Assembly: GCF_017052465.1 (NCBI RefSeq)
Contig: NZ_JAFHKT010000120.1
Coordinates: 1 to 64,000 of the forward strand
From: Arthrobacter pascens
GTDB lineage: Bacteria > Actinomycetota > Actinomycetes > Actinomycetales > Micrococcaceae
Reading direction: 5' to 3'
DNA length: 64,000 nt
In this document: piece by piece, positions 34,108-44,017 of the stretch
Layout of the letters: every line of letters begins with the position of its first letter
How positions within the stretch are numbered: position 1 is the first letter of the stretch
Translations under genes and position numbers: made by a program
The notes under the pieces: generated by a model
Told to the model about the DNA's origin: nothing
Seen by the model: the letters and a program-made list of their open reading frames with translations, nothing else
Database searches by the model: none

Positions 34108-35001
34108 TCAGGCTGCGCAACCATCCGGGCAGCGCAGGGTTTCCGGGCTGGCGGCACATTCGGCGCAGTACAGCGTCAGGGTGCGGCAGCTCGGGTTGGA
34201 GCAGTTCTCGAATTTGCTTGTCGGCGACGCGCACCGGACGCATTCGCCAATGGTTTTCGCGTCCTCGCTGAACTCCAGGTGCATGCGCTTGTCGAAGACG
34301 TACAGCGAACCCTCCCAGAGGCCCTGGTCCTTGAAGGTCTCGCCATACCGGACGATGCCGCCGTCGAGCTGGTAGACCTCTTTAAAGCCCCGGTTCACCA
34401 TCAGGCTGGAGAGCACCTCACAGCGGATGCCGCCCGTGCAGTACGTGACCACCGGCTTGTCCTTCAGGGCATCGTACTTGCCGGACTCGAGTTCCTTGAT
34501 GAAGTCGTGGGTGGTGGCAACATCCGGCACAACAGCATCCTTGAACTTGCCGATCTGCGCCTCGAAGGCGTTGCGTCCGTCGAAGAATACGACGTCCTCG
34601 CCGCTCTCCTTCTTTGCGTCCACGAGTTTGTGGAGTTCCTCGGGCCCCAGGTGCGTCCCGCCGCCAACGACGCCGTTCTCGTCCACCTTCAGCTCACCGG
34701 GGGCGCCGAAGGAGACGATCTCGTCCCGGACCTTGACGCTGAGACGGGGGAAGTCATCCGCGCCGCCCTCCGACCACTTCACGTCAATGCCGTGAAAGCC
34801 CTTGTATTCGCGGGTGGTCTTGACGTATTGCTTGACCGCGGTGATTTCGCCGCCCACTGTGGCGTTGATGCCGTCCTTGGAGATCAGGATGCGCCCGGTC
34901 AGGCCCAGCTTCTCGCACAGGGCGCGCTGCCAGAGCCTGACGGCGTCGGGGTCAGCGATAGGGGTAAAGCCGTAAAAAAGGACGATTCGGTTCAAAGCCA
35001 C
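34108..35001 (-). CDS. trhO: tRNA uridine-34 hydroxylase TrhO (rhodanese family)
   Basis: Oxygen-dependent 5-hydroxylation of tRNA U34 is the known role of the YceA/TrhO family. The 297-residue product starts '[15 protein letters not shown]' and has an N-terminal acylphosphatase-like domain and a rhodanese domain. The active-site loop is '[11 protein letters not shown]'. A C-terminal Cys cluster ('CVRC...NCSNPSC...CAEC') may bind zinc. The GTG at 35001 has TACCCT 7 nt upstream, so it is probably leaderless. A much longer frame to 35439 overlaps the next gene and is rejected. Confidence 0.9.
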   Translation of the reverse strand: MALNRIVLFYGFTPIADPDAVRLWQRALCEKLGLTGRILISKDGINATVGGEITAVKQYVKTTREYKGFHGIDVKWSEGGADDFPRLSVKVRDEIVSFGAPGELKVDENGVVGGGTHLGPEELHKLVDAKKESGEDVVFFDGRNAFEAQIGKFKDAVVPDVATTHDFIKELESGKYDALKDKPVVTYCTGGIRCEVLSSLMVNRGFKEVYQLDGGIVRYGETFKDQGLWEGSLYVFDKRMHLEFSEDAKTIGECVRCASPTSKFENCSNPSCRTLTLYCAECAASPETLRCPDGCAA

Positions 35002-35166
35002 GTATTTAAGGGTACTGGCTGTGTAGAAGGCGCCGGAATTCCGGTGCCGCAGGACGGCGGAGCCGACGGACGTACTCCTCGGGGCGTGGAGCCGAGCCCC
35101 ATCACAATTGCATAAGCAAGTGTCAAAGCTCTGTTGCTTGTGACAGCGCTGGAATAGTCTCATCAC

Positions 35167-35859
35167 ATGACGCCAGAAGCCATGGTTGGAGATATCACTC
35201 ATCTGCTGGAAGTCTGGGTCGCCGGCTGGGCCGGCTGCCGGGGCTATGAGACCCGCACTGAGGGACGGTTCCCTGCCGCCCTCCGGGCCGACACGACCGG
35301 GGAATGGGAGTATTTTGCTTCCGATCCCTCCGACTCTGAGTTTGCGGACCTGGCAGCCAAGACGGCCGAAGTGCCGGCACGGGTACTGACCATCCTGACC
35401 AACGATGTCGACCGGTACACGGTCCTCGCGCAGCAGCACGGGCTCAACGTCACATCCGCGTCCCAGACCATGATGGTCGTGGACATGGAAACGCAGGACG
35501 CCGAGGACCCGTGGCTATCCGACGACGAACTGACCCTTGAATCGTCCGAGTCCAACGGCGTGCACCATGCCGTTGTGCGGTCGGGCGACAGGCTCGCTGC
35601 CAGCGGACAGGTGCTCGTGATCAACGGGACCGCCGTGTTCGACAAGATCGTGACCGAACCGGATTTCCAGCGCCGCGGGCTGGGCAGCTTCATCATGAAG
35701 GCCCTGGCCGCCCAGGCGTTTGAGCACGACGTGGAGGACGGCCTGCTGCTCGCCTCGCTCGACGGACAGAAACTCTATTCGCACCTGGGGTGGACCTCGG
35801 TCTGCCACGTCCTGATGCTCTCCGCCTCGAACGAAGGCTCGGACCTCTCGGTCGTCTGA
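35167..35859 (+). CDS. GNAT-family N-acetyltransferase
   Basis: The 230-residue protein has its acetyl-CoA-binding half at residues about 140-225, including '[22 protein letters not shown]' with the RRGLGS motif for acetyl-CoA. The N-terminal half looks like a degenerate GNAT fold or a recognition domain. TAGTCT lies 6 nt before the ATG at 35167. Substrate unknown. Confidence 0.82.
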   Translation: MTPEAMVGDITHLLEVWVAGWAGCRGYETRTEGRFPAALRADTTGEWEYFASDPSDSEFADLAAKTAEVPARVLTILTNDVDRYTVLAQQHGLNVTSASQTMMVVDMETQDAEDPWLSDDELTLESSESNGVHHAVVRSGDRLAASGQVLVINGTAVFDKIVTEPDFQRRGLGSFIMKALAAQAFEHDVEDGLLLASLDGQKLYSHLGWTSVCHVLMLSASNEGSDLSVV

Positions 35860-35935
35860 CGCGCGTCGTTCCGTCTGGGGGTCTTCCACCGCCCGCGGTG
35901 GCCGCCGATTTTTGGGCAGGTGAAAGAATGTTGGG

Positions 35936-38347
35936 GTGAACCCCCATGACTCGCTGATTCCCCTGTTGGGCCGCGGCCCGAACCCGGAACAGCTGCGGCA
36001 TGTGCGGATCATCCCTGCACGCGAGGCAGTGCACGACCCGTGGCCCGCATGGGCTCATCCCGACCTCGTGGCTGCGTACGGCAACCTGGGCATCCATGAG
36101 CCCTACCGGCACCAGGTTCAGGCAGCCAACATTGCCCACTCCGGCGGACACGTTGTGGTCGCTACCGGCACGGCGTCCGGAAAGTCGCTTGCCTACCAGC
36201 TTCCTGCCTTGGACGCGATCCACCGCTCAGAGCTGCGAGTGCTCTCCGAACCCGGCAAGATACACGACGACGGTGCGGTGGCACTGTATCTGTCTCCGAC
36301 CAAGGCGCTCGCAGCGGACCAGCTGGCCGCCATCCGCTCGCTCAAGCTGCCCACAGTCCGGGCCGAGACCTACGACGGCGACACCGACCCGGCGTCCCGC
36401 CGCTGGATCAGGGACCACGCCAACGTCATCCTGGCCAACCCGGACATGCTGCACTTCGGGATTTTGCCCAACCACGCCTGGTGGGCTGGGTTTTTCCGGC
36501 GTCTGCGGTACGTGATCGTGGACGAGGCACACAGCTACCGCGGAGTTTTTGGCTCCCACGTGGCCAACCTGATGCGCAGGCTCCGGCGCATCTGCGCCTA
36601 CTACGGCGCGGGCACCTCCTCCCCCGGCCCCATCTTTATCGCGGCGTCCGCCACCGCGTCAGATCCGGAAAAGTCTTTCGGGAGGCTCATCGGAGCCCCG
36701 GTCCAGTCCGTCGCAGAAGATTCCTCTCCGCACGGCTCCACCACAGTGGCCTTCTGGGAGCCGGCCCTGACCGAGATACGCGGTGAGAACGGCGCCAAGG
36801 AACGTCGAACGGCAGTGGCCGAAACGGCGGACCTGCTGGCCAACCTCGTCTCGTCCCGGGTCCGGACGATTGCGTTCATCAAATCCAGGCGCGGAGCGGA
36901 AACCATCTCGTCCATCACCAAGCGCCTGCTTGACGAGGTTGATCCCAGCCTGCCCCAAAGGGTCGCCGCCTACCGTTCCGGGTATCTCCCCGAAGAGCGG
37001 CGCGCTTTGGAGAAAGCGCTGCGGACAGGGCAGCTGCTGGGTATTTCCAGTACCTCGGCCCTGGAACTGGGGATCGACATCTCCGGCCTGGATGCCGTGC
37101 TGGTTGCCGGCTGGCCCGGGACGAGGGCCTCCCTGTTCCAGCAAATAGGCAGGGCCGGGCGCGCACGGCAGGATGCGATTGCCGCATTCGTGGCCAGTGA
37201 CGACCCTTTGGACACGTACCTGGTGAACCACCCTGAAGCGATCTTCGACGTGTCGGTGGAGGCAACGGTCTTCGATCCCTCGAATCCCTACGTTCTCGGC
37301 CCGCACCTCTGTGCCGCCGCCGCCGAACTGCCCCTGGGCCCTGCGGAGCTTCCGCTGTTCGGCGGCACGGCCGAGAAACTGCTGGGCCAGCTGGTGGAGC
37401 GGGGGTATCTGCGGCGGCGCCCTGCCGGCTGGTTCTGGACCCATCCGCAGAGCGCGGCAGCCATGGTGAACCTCCGGGCCGACGGAGGCGGACCCGTGAG
37501 CATCGTGGATGCCGACACCGGGTCCCTCCTGGGGACCATGGACTCCCCGCAGACCCACTACCAGGCCCATACCGGCGCGGTCTACGTCCACCAGGGCGAC
37601 AGCTATGTGGTGGAGGACCTGAACGAGGACGAACACTGCGTGGTGGTGCGCCGCGCAAATCCGGACTACTACACCACGGCCCGGGACATAACGCAGATCG
37701 AGGTTCTCGCGACAGACCGGACGGCGCAGTGGGGTGACGTTGCCGTGCATTTCGGCGACGTGAAGGTGACTACTCAAGTGGTTTCCTTTCAGCGCAAAGC
37801 CCTCATTTCAAACGAGGTCCTGGGCGAAGAACCCCTGGAACTGGGCGCCAGGGACCTGTTCACGAAGGCCGTCTGGTTCGTGATAGACAACCGGTCCCTG
37901 ACAGGTGCCGGCCTCATCGAAGCGCAGTTCCCCGGCGCCCTTCACGCGGCGGAGCATGCGGCCATCGGGCTCCTGCCGCTCGTGGCGTCAAGTGACCGCT
38001 GGGACATCGGCGGCGTCTCGACAGCGATCCACGCCGACACGGGGGTGCCCACGATCTTTGTGTACGACGGGCACCCGGGCGGCGCGGGCTTTGCCGAACG
38101 CGGCTTCGAAAAGGCCAAGGTGTGGCTTACGGCCACACGTGATGCCATCAAGGCCTGCGAGTGCGAGTCCGGGTGTCCGTCCTGCGTCCAGTCGCCCAAG
38201 TGCGGCAACAAGAACAACCCGCTGGACAAGGACGCGGCCGTGACGTTGATCGATGTCCTCCTGAGGAATGCGACCGAAACCGTCCGTCCGCCCAAGGAGT
38301 TTGCGTCCACCGCAGGTTTGCCCGATGCCGGCCAGGGAATCGGCTGA
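35936..38347 (+). CDS. mrfA: DEAD/DEAH-box DNA helicase, MrfA/YprA family
   Basis: The 803-residue superfamily-2 helicase is of the kind that repairs mitomycin-type DNA damage in Bacillus (MrfA). It has Walker A 'ATGTASGKSLAYQLP', the DEAH box 'VIVDEAHSYRG', SAT motif 'AASATASDP' and motif VI 'QQIGRAGRAR'. The C-terminal MZB/DUF1998 domain holds the four-Cys site 'CECESGCPSCVQSPKC'. The GTG at 35936 has AAGAAT 6 nt before it and no clear ribosome site. It lies next to the Tad locus, as its homologue does in Mycobacterium. Confidence 0.9.
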   Translation: MNPHDSLIPLLGRGPNPEQLRHVRIIPAREAVHDPWPAWAHPDLVAAYGNLGIHEPYRHQVQAANIAHSGGHVVVATGTASGKSLAYQLPALDAIHRSELRVLSEPGKIHDDGAVALYLSPTKALAADQLAAIRSLKLPTVRAETYDGDTDPASRRWIRDHANVILANPDMLHFGILPNHAWWAGFFRRLRYVIVDEAHSYRGVFGSHVANLMRRLRRICAYYGAGTSSPGPIFIAASATASDPEKSFGRLIGAPVQSVAEDSSPHGSTTVAFWEPALTEIRGENGAKERRTAVAETADLLANLVSSRVRTIAFIKSRRGAETISSITKRLLDEVDPSLPQRVAAYRSGYLPEERRALEKALRTGQLLGISSTSALELGIDISGLDAVLVAGWPGTRASLFQQIGRAGRARQDAIAAFVASDDPLDTYLVNHPEAIFDVSVEATVFDPSNPYVLGPHLCAAAAELPLGPAELPLFGGTAEKLLGQLVERGYLRRRPAGWFWTHPQSAAAMVNLRADGGGPVSIVDADTGSLLGTMDSPQTHYQAHTGAVYVHQGDSYVVEDLNEDEHCVVVRRANPDYYTTARDITQIEVLATDRTAQWGDVAVHFGDVKVTTQVVSFQRKALISNEVLGEEPLELGARDLFTKAVWFVIDNRSLTGAGLIEAQFPGALHAAEHAAIGLLPLVASSDRWDIGGVSTAIHADTGVPTIFVYDGHPGGAGFAERGFEKAKVWLTATRDAIKACECESGCPSCVQSPKCGNKNNPLDKDAAVTLIDVLLRNATETVRPPKEFASTAGLPDAGQGIG

Positions 38348-38386
38348 CACACACGGCTACTCCATCGTCCGAGGCGGCAGGACCGA

Positions 38387-38752
38387 CTAGGGAGGAGGTC
38401 CCGCCCGGGCACGGCCTGCGGCGGATCCCAGGACAGTGCTCGCCCTCAATTGCGTGCGGACTTCCACGGACAGATCACCTCCCTCCGTGCACGTAAGGAG
38501 CCTCGCCTCATGTCGGGCCGCGACGGCGGCGGCAACTGTACAGGGTTCTCCCGCAGAAACGCCTCGCAGTGCATCGGCCGCGGCCAAGGCGGCAAGGTCG
38601 GCCGAGGCTGCGGCCTGGGACGCCATGACCGCCGACTGCGCGAGGAGGAGACTCATGGACATTGCCAGAATGACCACCAGTCCCAGTCCGGCAGCAAGGA
38701 CCGTGCCGGATCCGCGCTCAGACCCCTCGCCACGCCACGGATTACGGTTCAC
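38387..38752 (-). CDS. Rv3654c-type TadE-like pseudopilin protein
   Basis: The 121-residue product starts at a GTG overlapping the upstream TGA (GTGA). After a short basic stretch it has 'GSGTVLAAGLGLVVILAMSMSLL', a single membrane helix preceded by a Gly-Ser site like TadE-type proteins, and then an Ala-rich region ('AAASADLAALAAADAL'). This is the last gene of the Flp/Tad operon. It resembles the short proteins known as Rv3654c in Mycobacterium. Probably a minor pilin or assembly factor. Confidence 0.8.
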   Translation of the reverse strand: MNRNPWRGEGSERGSGTVLAAGLGLVVILAMSMSLLLAQSAVMASQAAASADLAALAAADALRGVSAGEPCTVAAAVAARHEARLLTCTEGGDLSVEVRTQLRASTVLGSAAGRARAGPPP

Positions 38753-39273
38753 GCCAGTCTCCCTGCCCGCGGCGCGTCCTGCAGACCGCCGGCGACATCG
38801 TTGTGGGTCCCGGGGATTCGTATCGCCGCCGCTTCCCCTCGGGCTTCGGCCGTCGCTGTGAGTGTCCACGGCACCACGGTTCCGAGAGGCCCGGCCGCAC
38901 GGTCCGTGACGGTTACGCTCAGCCATTCGCCGTCCGTCTCCACCACCGACGTGGCCGAGCCGCCTGCCAGCTTGCGGACGATGCCATCGACAGCGGCCGG
39001 TTCTTCGCCGCGGGCCAGGGCTCTGACACCGGCGCGGGCTGCTTCCTCCAGCCGAAGCTGGGTGATCCCTGCTGCAGACCCCGCCAGGAGCATGGCCAGC
39101 AGCATGATCACTGCAGGCAGTGCGACCGCGAATTCGGCGGTCACGGCGCCGCGGCTGTCTGCCGCGGCGCGGCCTGCTGCGGCGCGGTCTGTTGCGCGGC
39201 GGTCTGTTGCGCGGCCTCCGCGTGCGGAGATCTGCCTTGCACGGTGCGGTGGGGTCTGCAGCACTGGGGTCAT
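38749..39273 (-). CDS. TadE-like minor pilin
   Basis: The 174-residue protein has a long basic N-terminus made of Arg/Ala repeats, then the TadE signature 'RGAVTAEFAVALPAVIMLLAMLLAG' with Glu after the processing site, and an extracellular domain. The ATG at 39273 overlaps the upstream stop (ATGA). The N-terminal repeat is encoded by imperfect 15-bp tandem units, so homologues may differ in length there. Confidence 0.85.
   Translation of the reverse strand: MTPVLQTPPHRARQISARGGRATDRRATDRAAAGRAAADSRGAVTAEFAVALPAVIMLLAMLLAGSAAGITQLRLEEAARAGVRALARGEEPAAVDGIVRKLAGGSATSVVETDGEWLSVTVTDRAAGPLGTVVPWTLTATAEARGEAAAIRIPGTHNDVAGGLQDAPRAGRLA
39164..39220. repeat. Imperfect 15-bp tandem repeat in the TadE-like gene
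   Basis: Units resembling GCGGCGCGGTCTGTT occur about four times with small changes. They encode the Arg-Ala-Thr-Asp/Ala-Gly repeats ahead of the membrane helix. Confidence 0.65.
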
Positions 39274-39554
39274 GGCAAGGCCAGCGCCGTTCGGATCAGG
39301 TTGAGCAGGAAACCGCGGACTTCGTCGCTTCGCAGGATGAACACCAGAATCCCGGCGAAGCCGACTGCCGCCAAGGTGGCGATGGCATACTCCGCCGTTG
39401 CCATTCCGACCTCGGATCCAGTGAGTCGCTTCCTCTGGCGCATCTTTACGCGGGGAGCAGTGCTCGCCCCCGGATAGATTTCCCGCACTTCTGCGTCGTC
39501 GCTTTCCTGACGTGCAGGCTGGGCGCCGCCGAGGCCGTTTTGGTTCAGGGACAT
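39270..39554 (-). CDS. DUF4244 protein, probable Flp-type major pilin
   Basis: The 94-residue protein has a 50-residue leader and the motif 'GMATAEYAIATLAAVGFAGILVF', a class-III-like processing site (Gly before a hydrophobic helix with Glu at +5). It probably is the pilin subunit exported by the Tad machine. The ATG at 39554 has AAAGGA upstream. It lies 154 bp after tadC. That gap holds a small CCGGC/GCCGG hairpin and may hold a separate promoter that raises pilin output. Confidence 0.85.
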   Translation of the reverse strand: MSLNQNGLGGAQPARQESDDAEVREIYPGASTAPRVKMRQRKRLTGSEVGMATAEYAIATLAAVGFAGILVFILRSDEVRGFLLNLIRTALALP

Positions 39555-39708
39555 GGTATTCCTTTCTGATTTACCGGCGGTGTTGCCGGCTACTCCGACT
39601 GTCCCGCCTGCCGGCCCGGACGATAAGTGCTGCATTGACCTAAGTGGAAAACCAGTGCCCCGCTCAGCGGTGTGGAGGAAAAGTGCCCGGCTGCGGGGCC
39701 TTTCGCAC

Positions 39709-40323
39709 TCACGATCCCGAGGGCACCAGGGCGAGCAGGACCGGGACCACGCCCAGACAGATAAACGCCGGGAGTGAGCAGAGGCCCAAAGGAATCACCA
39801 GCTTGACGCTGAGGGATGCGGCGCGCTTTTCCGCCGACCGGAACCGTTCACGACGCATCCTGGCAGCCTGGGCATAAAGAATCGCGGACGACGGCGCGCC
39901 AGTCAGCGCGGCGAACCCCAGCGCGTCGCGCAGTGCGACAACCTCAGCGGAGTGCCCCTCGGAACTTCGCCAGGCGGTTTCCCAATCGGCTCCGATGGCC
40001 AGCGCAGCCACCACAGGCCTCAAAGAATTGCGATACGACGGTGAGGCGGCGGCCGCGACGAGCTCCAGGGAGCGGCCGATGCCACATCCTGCATCGAGCA
40101 TGGCGGCGACCAACTCGAGCATCATGGCCGGGTCCCGCAGACCGGCGTTTTGGCTGGCCGGACCCGACCTCACGGCGTCGCCGGGAGACGTGGTGTCGTC
40201 CAGCAGCACGCCGACCTTGGCCAACAGCCGCTTCCGTATGCGCGAGCGGCCGGACAGGGCGAGTGCCGCCGCCAACGCCAACAACGACGCAATCACCGCA
40301 GCGGACACTGCCGGCTCCGTCAT
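39709..40323 (-). CDS. tadC: Type II/Flp secretion membrane protein TadC
   Basis: The 204-residue inner-membrane protein has the T2SSF domain ('MMLELVAAMLDAGCGIGRSLELVA') and C-terminal spans ('LSVKLVIPLGLCSLPAFICLGVVP'). With TadB it forms the platform that passes force from TadA to the growing pilus. The ATG at 40323 lies 61 bp after the tadB stop. Confidence 0.88.
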   Translation of the reverse strand: MTEPAVSAAVIASLLALAAALALSGRSRIRKRLLAKVGVLLDDTTSPGDAVRSGPASQNAGLRDPAMMLELVAAMLDAGCGIGRSLELVAAAASPSYRNSLRPVVAALAIGADWETAWRSSEGHSAEVVALRDALGFAALTGAPSSAILYAQAARMRRERFRSAEKRAASLSVKLVIPLGLCSLPAFICLGVVPVLLALVPSGS

Positions 40324-40384
40324 ATCGTTGCCGTCCTCACGCCACGGGTCCGGTCCTGCCGCCCCGCTTCACTTCCAGGAAGCG

Positions 40385-41206
40385 TCACGCCACTGCCGCT
40401 CCGGCGGCCGCCCGCACCAGCCTGGCAGACCAGATCCGGCCGGCAATGGTCAATACGACCCCGGCAGCAAGGGCGGCGACACCGAGCGGCGTCCCGACGA
40501 GCATCGCCAGCGGGTCCACGCCCAGGCAGATCCCCAGCCCGAGCCCGAGCAGGGGCAGCCACGTCAGCAAAGTAACTGTCGCCTTGGGACCGGCGAGGGC
40601 AGTTTGGCGCGCTGCTTCGGCGTCGTCCTCCACTTCCAGCTGCGCGGCGAACCGGGTGAGGACATCCGCCAGCGGGCAACCGCTGGCCTCTGCGATATCG
40701 AAGCAGGCCGCGAGTTCCGCCCAGATGCGTGGTTCGTGGCCGTTCGTTCTGTGGCCTGACGACCGCGCGGCGAGCCGTATCGCTTCGGCCACCGGGGAGC
40801 CCCGCAATGCCGCCCCACGGGCGGCCGCCAGAATCGCCTCCGATGCAGTGCTGAGCCGCTGGCCATCGGGTGTCCCCACGCCCGCGCCGGATCCCGCATA
40901 CACCACCCACAGTTCGTCCCAGAGGCGGGACAGCGTCCGGCCGCCCTTCAGCAGGGCTGCAAGCTGCTGGACCACCACGGTGAGCGGCACGGCCCTGTCC
41001 TTGCCGCGCCTGGCGCCGCCGCGCCCACGGAATGAAGAACGTCTGCGGTTCAAACCGCCGCCGCCCCCGCCACCGTGTCCGGGCTCAGATGGGCCGTGAA
41101 GGTAGCTTCCTCTGAAGGCCATCCGCACCCGGCGACTTACGCCGCGCGGCGGCCGCAGGATCAACCAGAGGGCCAGGGCCAGGGCCACCACGAGTACGGC
41201 GATCAT
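40385..41206 (-). CDS. tadB: Type II/Flp secretion membrane protein TadB
   Basis: The 273-residue protein has an N-terminal membrane span, a Gly/Arg-rich cytoplasmic stretch, the T2SSF domain ('ELAACFDIAEASGCPLADVL') and two C-terminal spans. It is the partner of TadC. The ATG at 41206 overlaps the tadA stop by 4 nt (ATGA). Confidence 0.88.
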   Translation of the reverse strand: MIAVLVVALALALWLILRPPRGVSRRVRMAFRGSYLHGPSEPGHGGGGGGGLNRRRSSFRGRGGARRGKDRAVPLTVVVQQLAALLKGGRTLSRLWDELWVVYAGSGAGVGTPDGQRLSTASEAILAAARGAALRGSPVAEAIRLAARSSGHRTNGHEPRIWAELAACFDIAEASGCPLADVLTRFAAQLEVEDDAEAARQTALAGPKATVTLLTWLPLLGLGLGICLGVDPLAMLVGTPLGVAALAAGVVLTIAGRIWSARLVRAAAGAAVA

Positions 41207-42495
41207 GCTGCTGCTCCGGCGGAAAACTGCAGCCTGGATGGAGCAGGGTCCAAGCCAAGCCTCCCGGCCAGCGTCTCCCAGGCCGGGCCAGCGACCAGCT
41301 GCCCGCCCGCGTCCTCCAGGGCAGTGGAAACGCCCAGGGTCCCGGCAGTCTGCTGCAGCAGTCCGATGCAGGCCACGTGACGCCCTTCCCGGCGCCGGGC
41401 GACATGGACGACAACGTCCAAGGCACTGGCAACCTGGAGCCGCACTGCATCCTGCCCCAGCCCCGCCAGGGCACCCAAAGCGGTGAGGCGGGCAGGCACG
41501 GCACTGGCCGTGTTGGCATGGATCGTCCCGCCGCCGCCGGTGTGGCCCGTGTTCATGGCCGTCAGGAGTTCCCGCACCTCAGCGCCGCGGCATTCCCCCA
41601 CCACCAGCCGGTCGGGCCTCATTCTCAGGGCCTGGCGTACCAGCTCGCCCAGGTCCACTGTGCCGCCTCCCTCCAGGTTGCCGTGCCGCGATTCAAGGGC
41701 GACGACGTGCGGGTGCACCGGGTTCAGCTCCGAGGCGTCCTCGATCAGGACCAGCCGCTCCCCCGGATGGCACAGTCCAAGCAGGGTGGACAGCAGGGTG
41801 GTCTTTCCCGACCCTGTGGCTCCGCTGATGAGGAAGCTCAGCCTGTGGTCCACCATTCGCTCCAGCACGGACTGGACCAGCGGCCCGAACATCCCGCCCG
41901 CCCTGAGTTCGTCCATGGCAAAGACCTGCTCACGGCGGATGCGGACGCTCAGCAGGGTTCCGGCCGTGGAGATGGGAGGCAGGACCGCATGGACCCGGTA
42001 GCCGCCGTCGAGCCGTACATCGACGCAGGGAGAACCGTCATCCAGGCGGCGTCCGCCTGCGGCCACGAGCCGTGATGCGAGCGCCCGGAGCTGTGTCTCT
42101 CCGGCAAAGGCCACCGGCGCCCGTTCAATCCCCCGGCCGCGGTCCAGCCATACGGAATCCGGCGCATTGACGAAGATGTCAGTGACCGAAGGATCCCTGA
42201 CCAGCTGCTGAAGCGGCCCCAGACCGTTCAGTTCGGCACTGATGCGTTCAACAGCCGCAAGGGATCCGGCGGTGCCGAGGAGTTTTCCAGTGGCCTGCAC
42301 GGCGGCTGCCACCCGTGAGGGCGTCACCGGCCCGGGATCCGCCATGACAGATTCCCGCACACTCTCGAGGAGCCCGGAATCCAACGCTCTCGGTGCGCGC
42401 CGCCGCCCGCTGCCCTCCGTGGGCACCGGTCTGCCGACGGCCGGCCCAGGACCGAAAAGCGGACCTCGCCCCGGGGCGTCCGAGTGCGCGCTCAC
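41203..42495 (-). CDS. tadA: Flp pilus assembly ATPase TadA/CpaF
   Basis: The 430-residue secretion ATPase has Walker A 'GATGSGKTTLLSTL', Asp box 'VLIEDASEL' and the 'GHTGGGGTIHAN' His box of GspE/CpaF enzymes. It drives pilus assembly at the inner membrane. It overlaps tadB downstream and ssd upstream, each by 4 nt, so the set is translationally coupled. Confidence 0.92.
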   Translation of the reverse strand: MSAHSDAPGRGPLFGPGPAVGRPVPTEGSGRRRAPRALDSGLLESVRESVMADPGPVTPSRVAAAVQATGKLLGTAGSLAAVERISAELNGLGPLQQLVRDPSVTDIFVNAPDSVWLDRGRGIERAPVAFAGETQLRALASRLVAAGGRRLDDGSPCVDVRLDGGYRVHAVLPPISTAGTLLSVRIRREQVFAMDELRAGGMFGPLVQSVLERMVDHRLSFLISGATGSGKTTLLSTLLGLCHPGERLVLIEDASELNPVHPHVVALESRHGNLEGGGTVDLGELVRQALRMRPDRLVVGECRGAEVRELLTAMNTGHTGGGGTIHANTASAVPARLTALGALAGLGQDAVRLQVASALDVVVHVARRREGRHVACIGLLQQTAGTLGVSTALEDAGGQLVAGPAWETLAGRLGLDPAPSRLQFSAGAAA

Positions 42496-43871
42496 TGCGC
42501 ACCTCCGGCCAGCAGCTCACCGTCGAGCAGCTCGAGGACAGTAGCGGCGAACCGGCGTACGCTCCTGCGCTTGCCCTGTTCCAGGAGGCGGCCGAGCTCC
42601 GCCGCCCCGGCTGTGCCGCGGACTTCGGGCATGACTCCATGCAGCGGGAGGCCCACGGACTCGGCGATCAGCGTCCCGTCCAGGGCGGCACCTGCCCTGC
42701 CCCGGATGACCAGCGCTGAATCCACGGGCGGAAGCTCCTGAAGCAGTCGGGCGGACGCCACAGCGGCCTTCAACTGGGCCGGAAGCACCACCAGCAGGCG
42801 GTCGCAGTCCCAGGCAAACGTCCGCAGCGGTTCGGCGTTGCGGCCGATGTCGACGACGACGAGCTCGTAGCCCCGCCGTGCGGCATCGAGCACCCCGCCG
42901 ACGGTGGCGGCGTCCACGGCGGGTGTCCGTTCCCGGCTTCCCGGCCAGGACAGGAACGAGAAGCCGCCCGCGACGGGTAAGGCGTCCGCGAGCTGACCGG
43001 GATCGATGCTGCCGCTCGCGTCAGCCAGGTCCGGCCAGCGCAGTCCCGCCGATTCTTCCGCCGCCAGGGCGAGCTCGAGACCTCCTCCCCAGGGGTCGGC
43101 ATCCACGAGCAGGACCCGCGCGCCAAGGCCCGCGGCCGCCTGCGCAATCCAGATGCCGGCGGTAGTGGCACCTGCACCCCCGCAGCCGCCGGTGACACCC
43201 AGGACCAGGCCGCCCGCCTCCGGTGAGCGTGAGCGGCTCAGGTATTCTGCCAGCCAGGCGGCGGCATCTGGCAGCACGGCCACCCGCTGCGCACCAATGG
43301 CCGCCGCCAAATGCCAGAGGCTGTCCCCCTCGCCGCTGAGACCCACCAAAACCGCAGGTGCCCGACGGCGCGGGGGCAGCTCACGGATGTCGCTTCCGAC
43401 CAGGACTGCCGCCGCCGAATCCCAGTACGGCGCGGCCTCCGAGACGTCGGCTACAACACGCAGCAGTCCGCCGGCCGCGGCCACTATCCGTTCCACCTCT
43501 CCCTGGAGAAAATCAAAGCCCGTCACCAGCAGCACCTCGTCGGCATCCGCGGGGAGCCACGCGCCCGGTCCCGGCTCGGGCGGCCGCAACGGCGCGGCCC
43601 GCACCGGAGTCTCTGGCCCGGGAAAGCGGGCTGCCGCCCCGCCGGGCGCCGAAAGACGCGCGGCAGCCGGGTGCGGGAGCAGTCCCGCCGGCAGGTGCGC
43701 GTCCGCTGCCGGCCGCCGCCTCGCCGGTCCGTCCGGCCGGGCAGCCTCGAGACTCAAGCCTGGCGGGGCTACGTCCCGGATACCGGCGTCCGCCGACAGC
43801 GGGGACACCGCCGAGAGCGCCCTGTCCGGTCCTGACGGAGTTGCCTGGTTGCGTGCATGATGCCTGCTCAT
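42492..43871 (-). CDS. ssd: Septum-site-determining-type protein Ssd (TadZ/CpaE-like)
   Basis: The 459-residue protein has a disordered Pro/Ala-rich N-terminus, a receiver-like region (about 130-230) and a MinD/ParA-fold ATPase-like domain ('GVTGGCGGAGATTAGIWIAQ', 'VLLVDADPWGGGLELAL'). The deviant Walker Lys is replaced (GGAGATT rather than GGxGKTT), as I recall for Ssd of Mycobacterium. So it may not hydrolyse ATP. It probably places or nucleates the pilus machine, and Ssd has been linked to septum regulation. It is the first gene of the operon. Confidence 0.85.
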   Translation of the reverse strand: MSRHHARNQATPSGPDRALSAVSPLSADAGIRDVAPPGLSLEAARPDGPARRRPAADAHLPAGLLPHPAAARLSAPGGAAARFPGPETPVRAAPLRPPEPGPGAWLPADADEVLLVTGFDFLQGEVERIVAAAGGLLRVVADVSEAAPYWDSAAAVLVGSDIRELPPRRRAPAVLVGLSGEGDSLWHLAAAIGAQRVAVLPDAAAWLAEYLSRSRSPEAGGLVLGVTGGCGGAGATTAGIWIAQAAAGLGARVLLVDADPWGGGLELALAAEESAGLRWPDLADASGSIDPGQLADALPVAGGFSFLSWPGSRERTPAVDAATVGGVLDAARRGYELVVVDIGRNAEPLRTFAWDCDRLLVVLPAQLKAAVASARLLQELPPVDSALVIRGRAGAALDGTLIAESVGLPLHGVMPEVRGTAGAAELGRLLEQGKRRSVRRFAATVLELLDGELLAGGAQ

Positions 43872-44017
43872 GGGGCAACTCTGGCGGGAACGCGTCCCGC
43901 CCGGCAGTCGCAGACCGGCCTATGTGGACAACCCCAGGCTGCCGGCATGTGAAGGAGAGGCTGCGCCCGGTAGGCACCCGGCACGGGGCGGCGTCAAAAT
44001 CAGGGGACAATAAAACC

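Noticed and set aside
34108..35439. A 443-residue version of TrhO
   Set aside because: The extra 146 residues overlap the GNAT gene on the other strand and do not look like protein. The GTG at 35001 gives the family length and has a leaderless -10.
39164..39220. Tandem repeat as a CRISPR-like array
   Set aside because: The units are contiguous, have no spacers and are in frame within the TadE-like gene.
43358..44017. A 220-residue N-terminal extension of the PolA-like gene
   Set aside because: It lies antisense to ssd and is Pro/Arg/Ala low complexity. The ATG at 44018 has a -10-like box 6 nt upstream.
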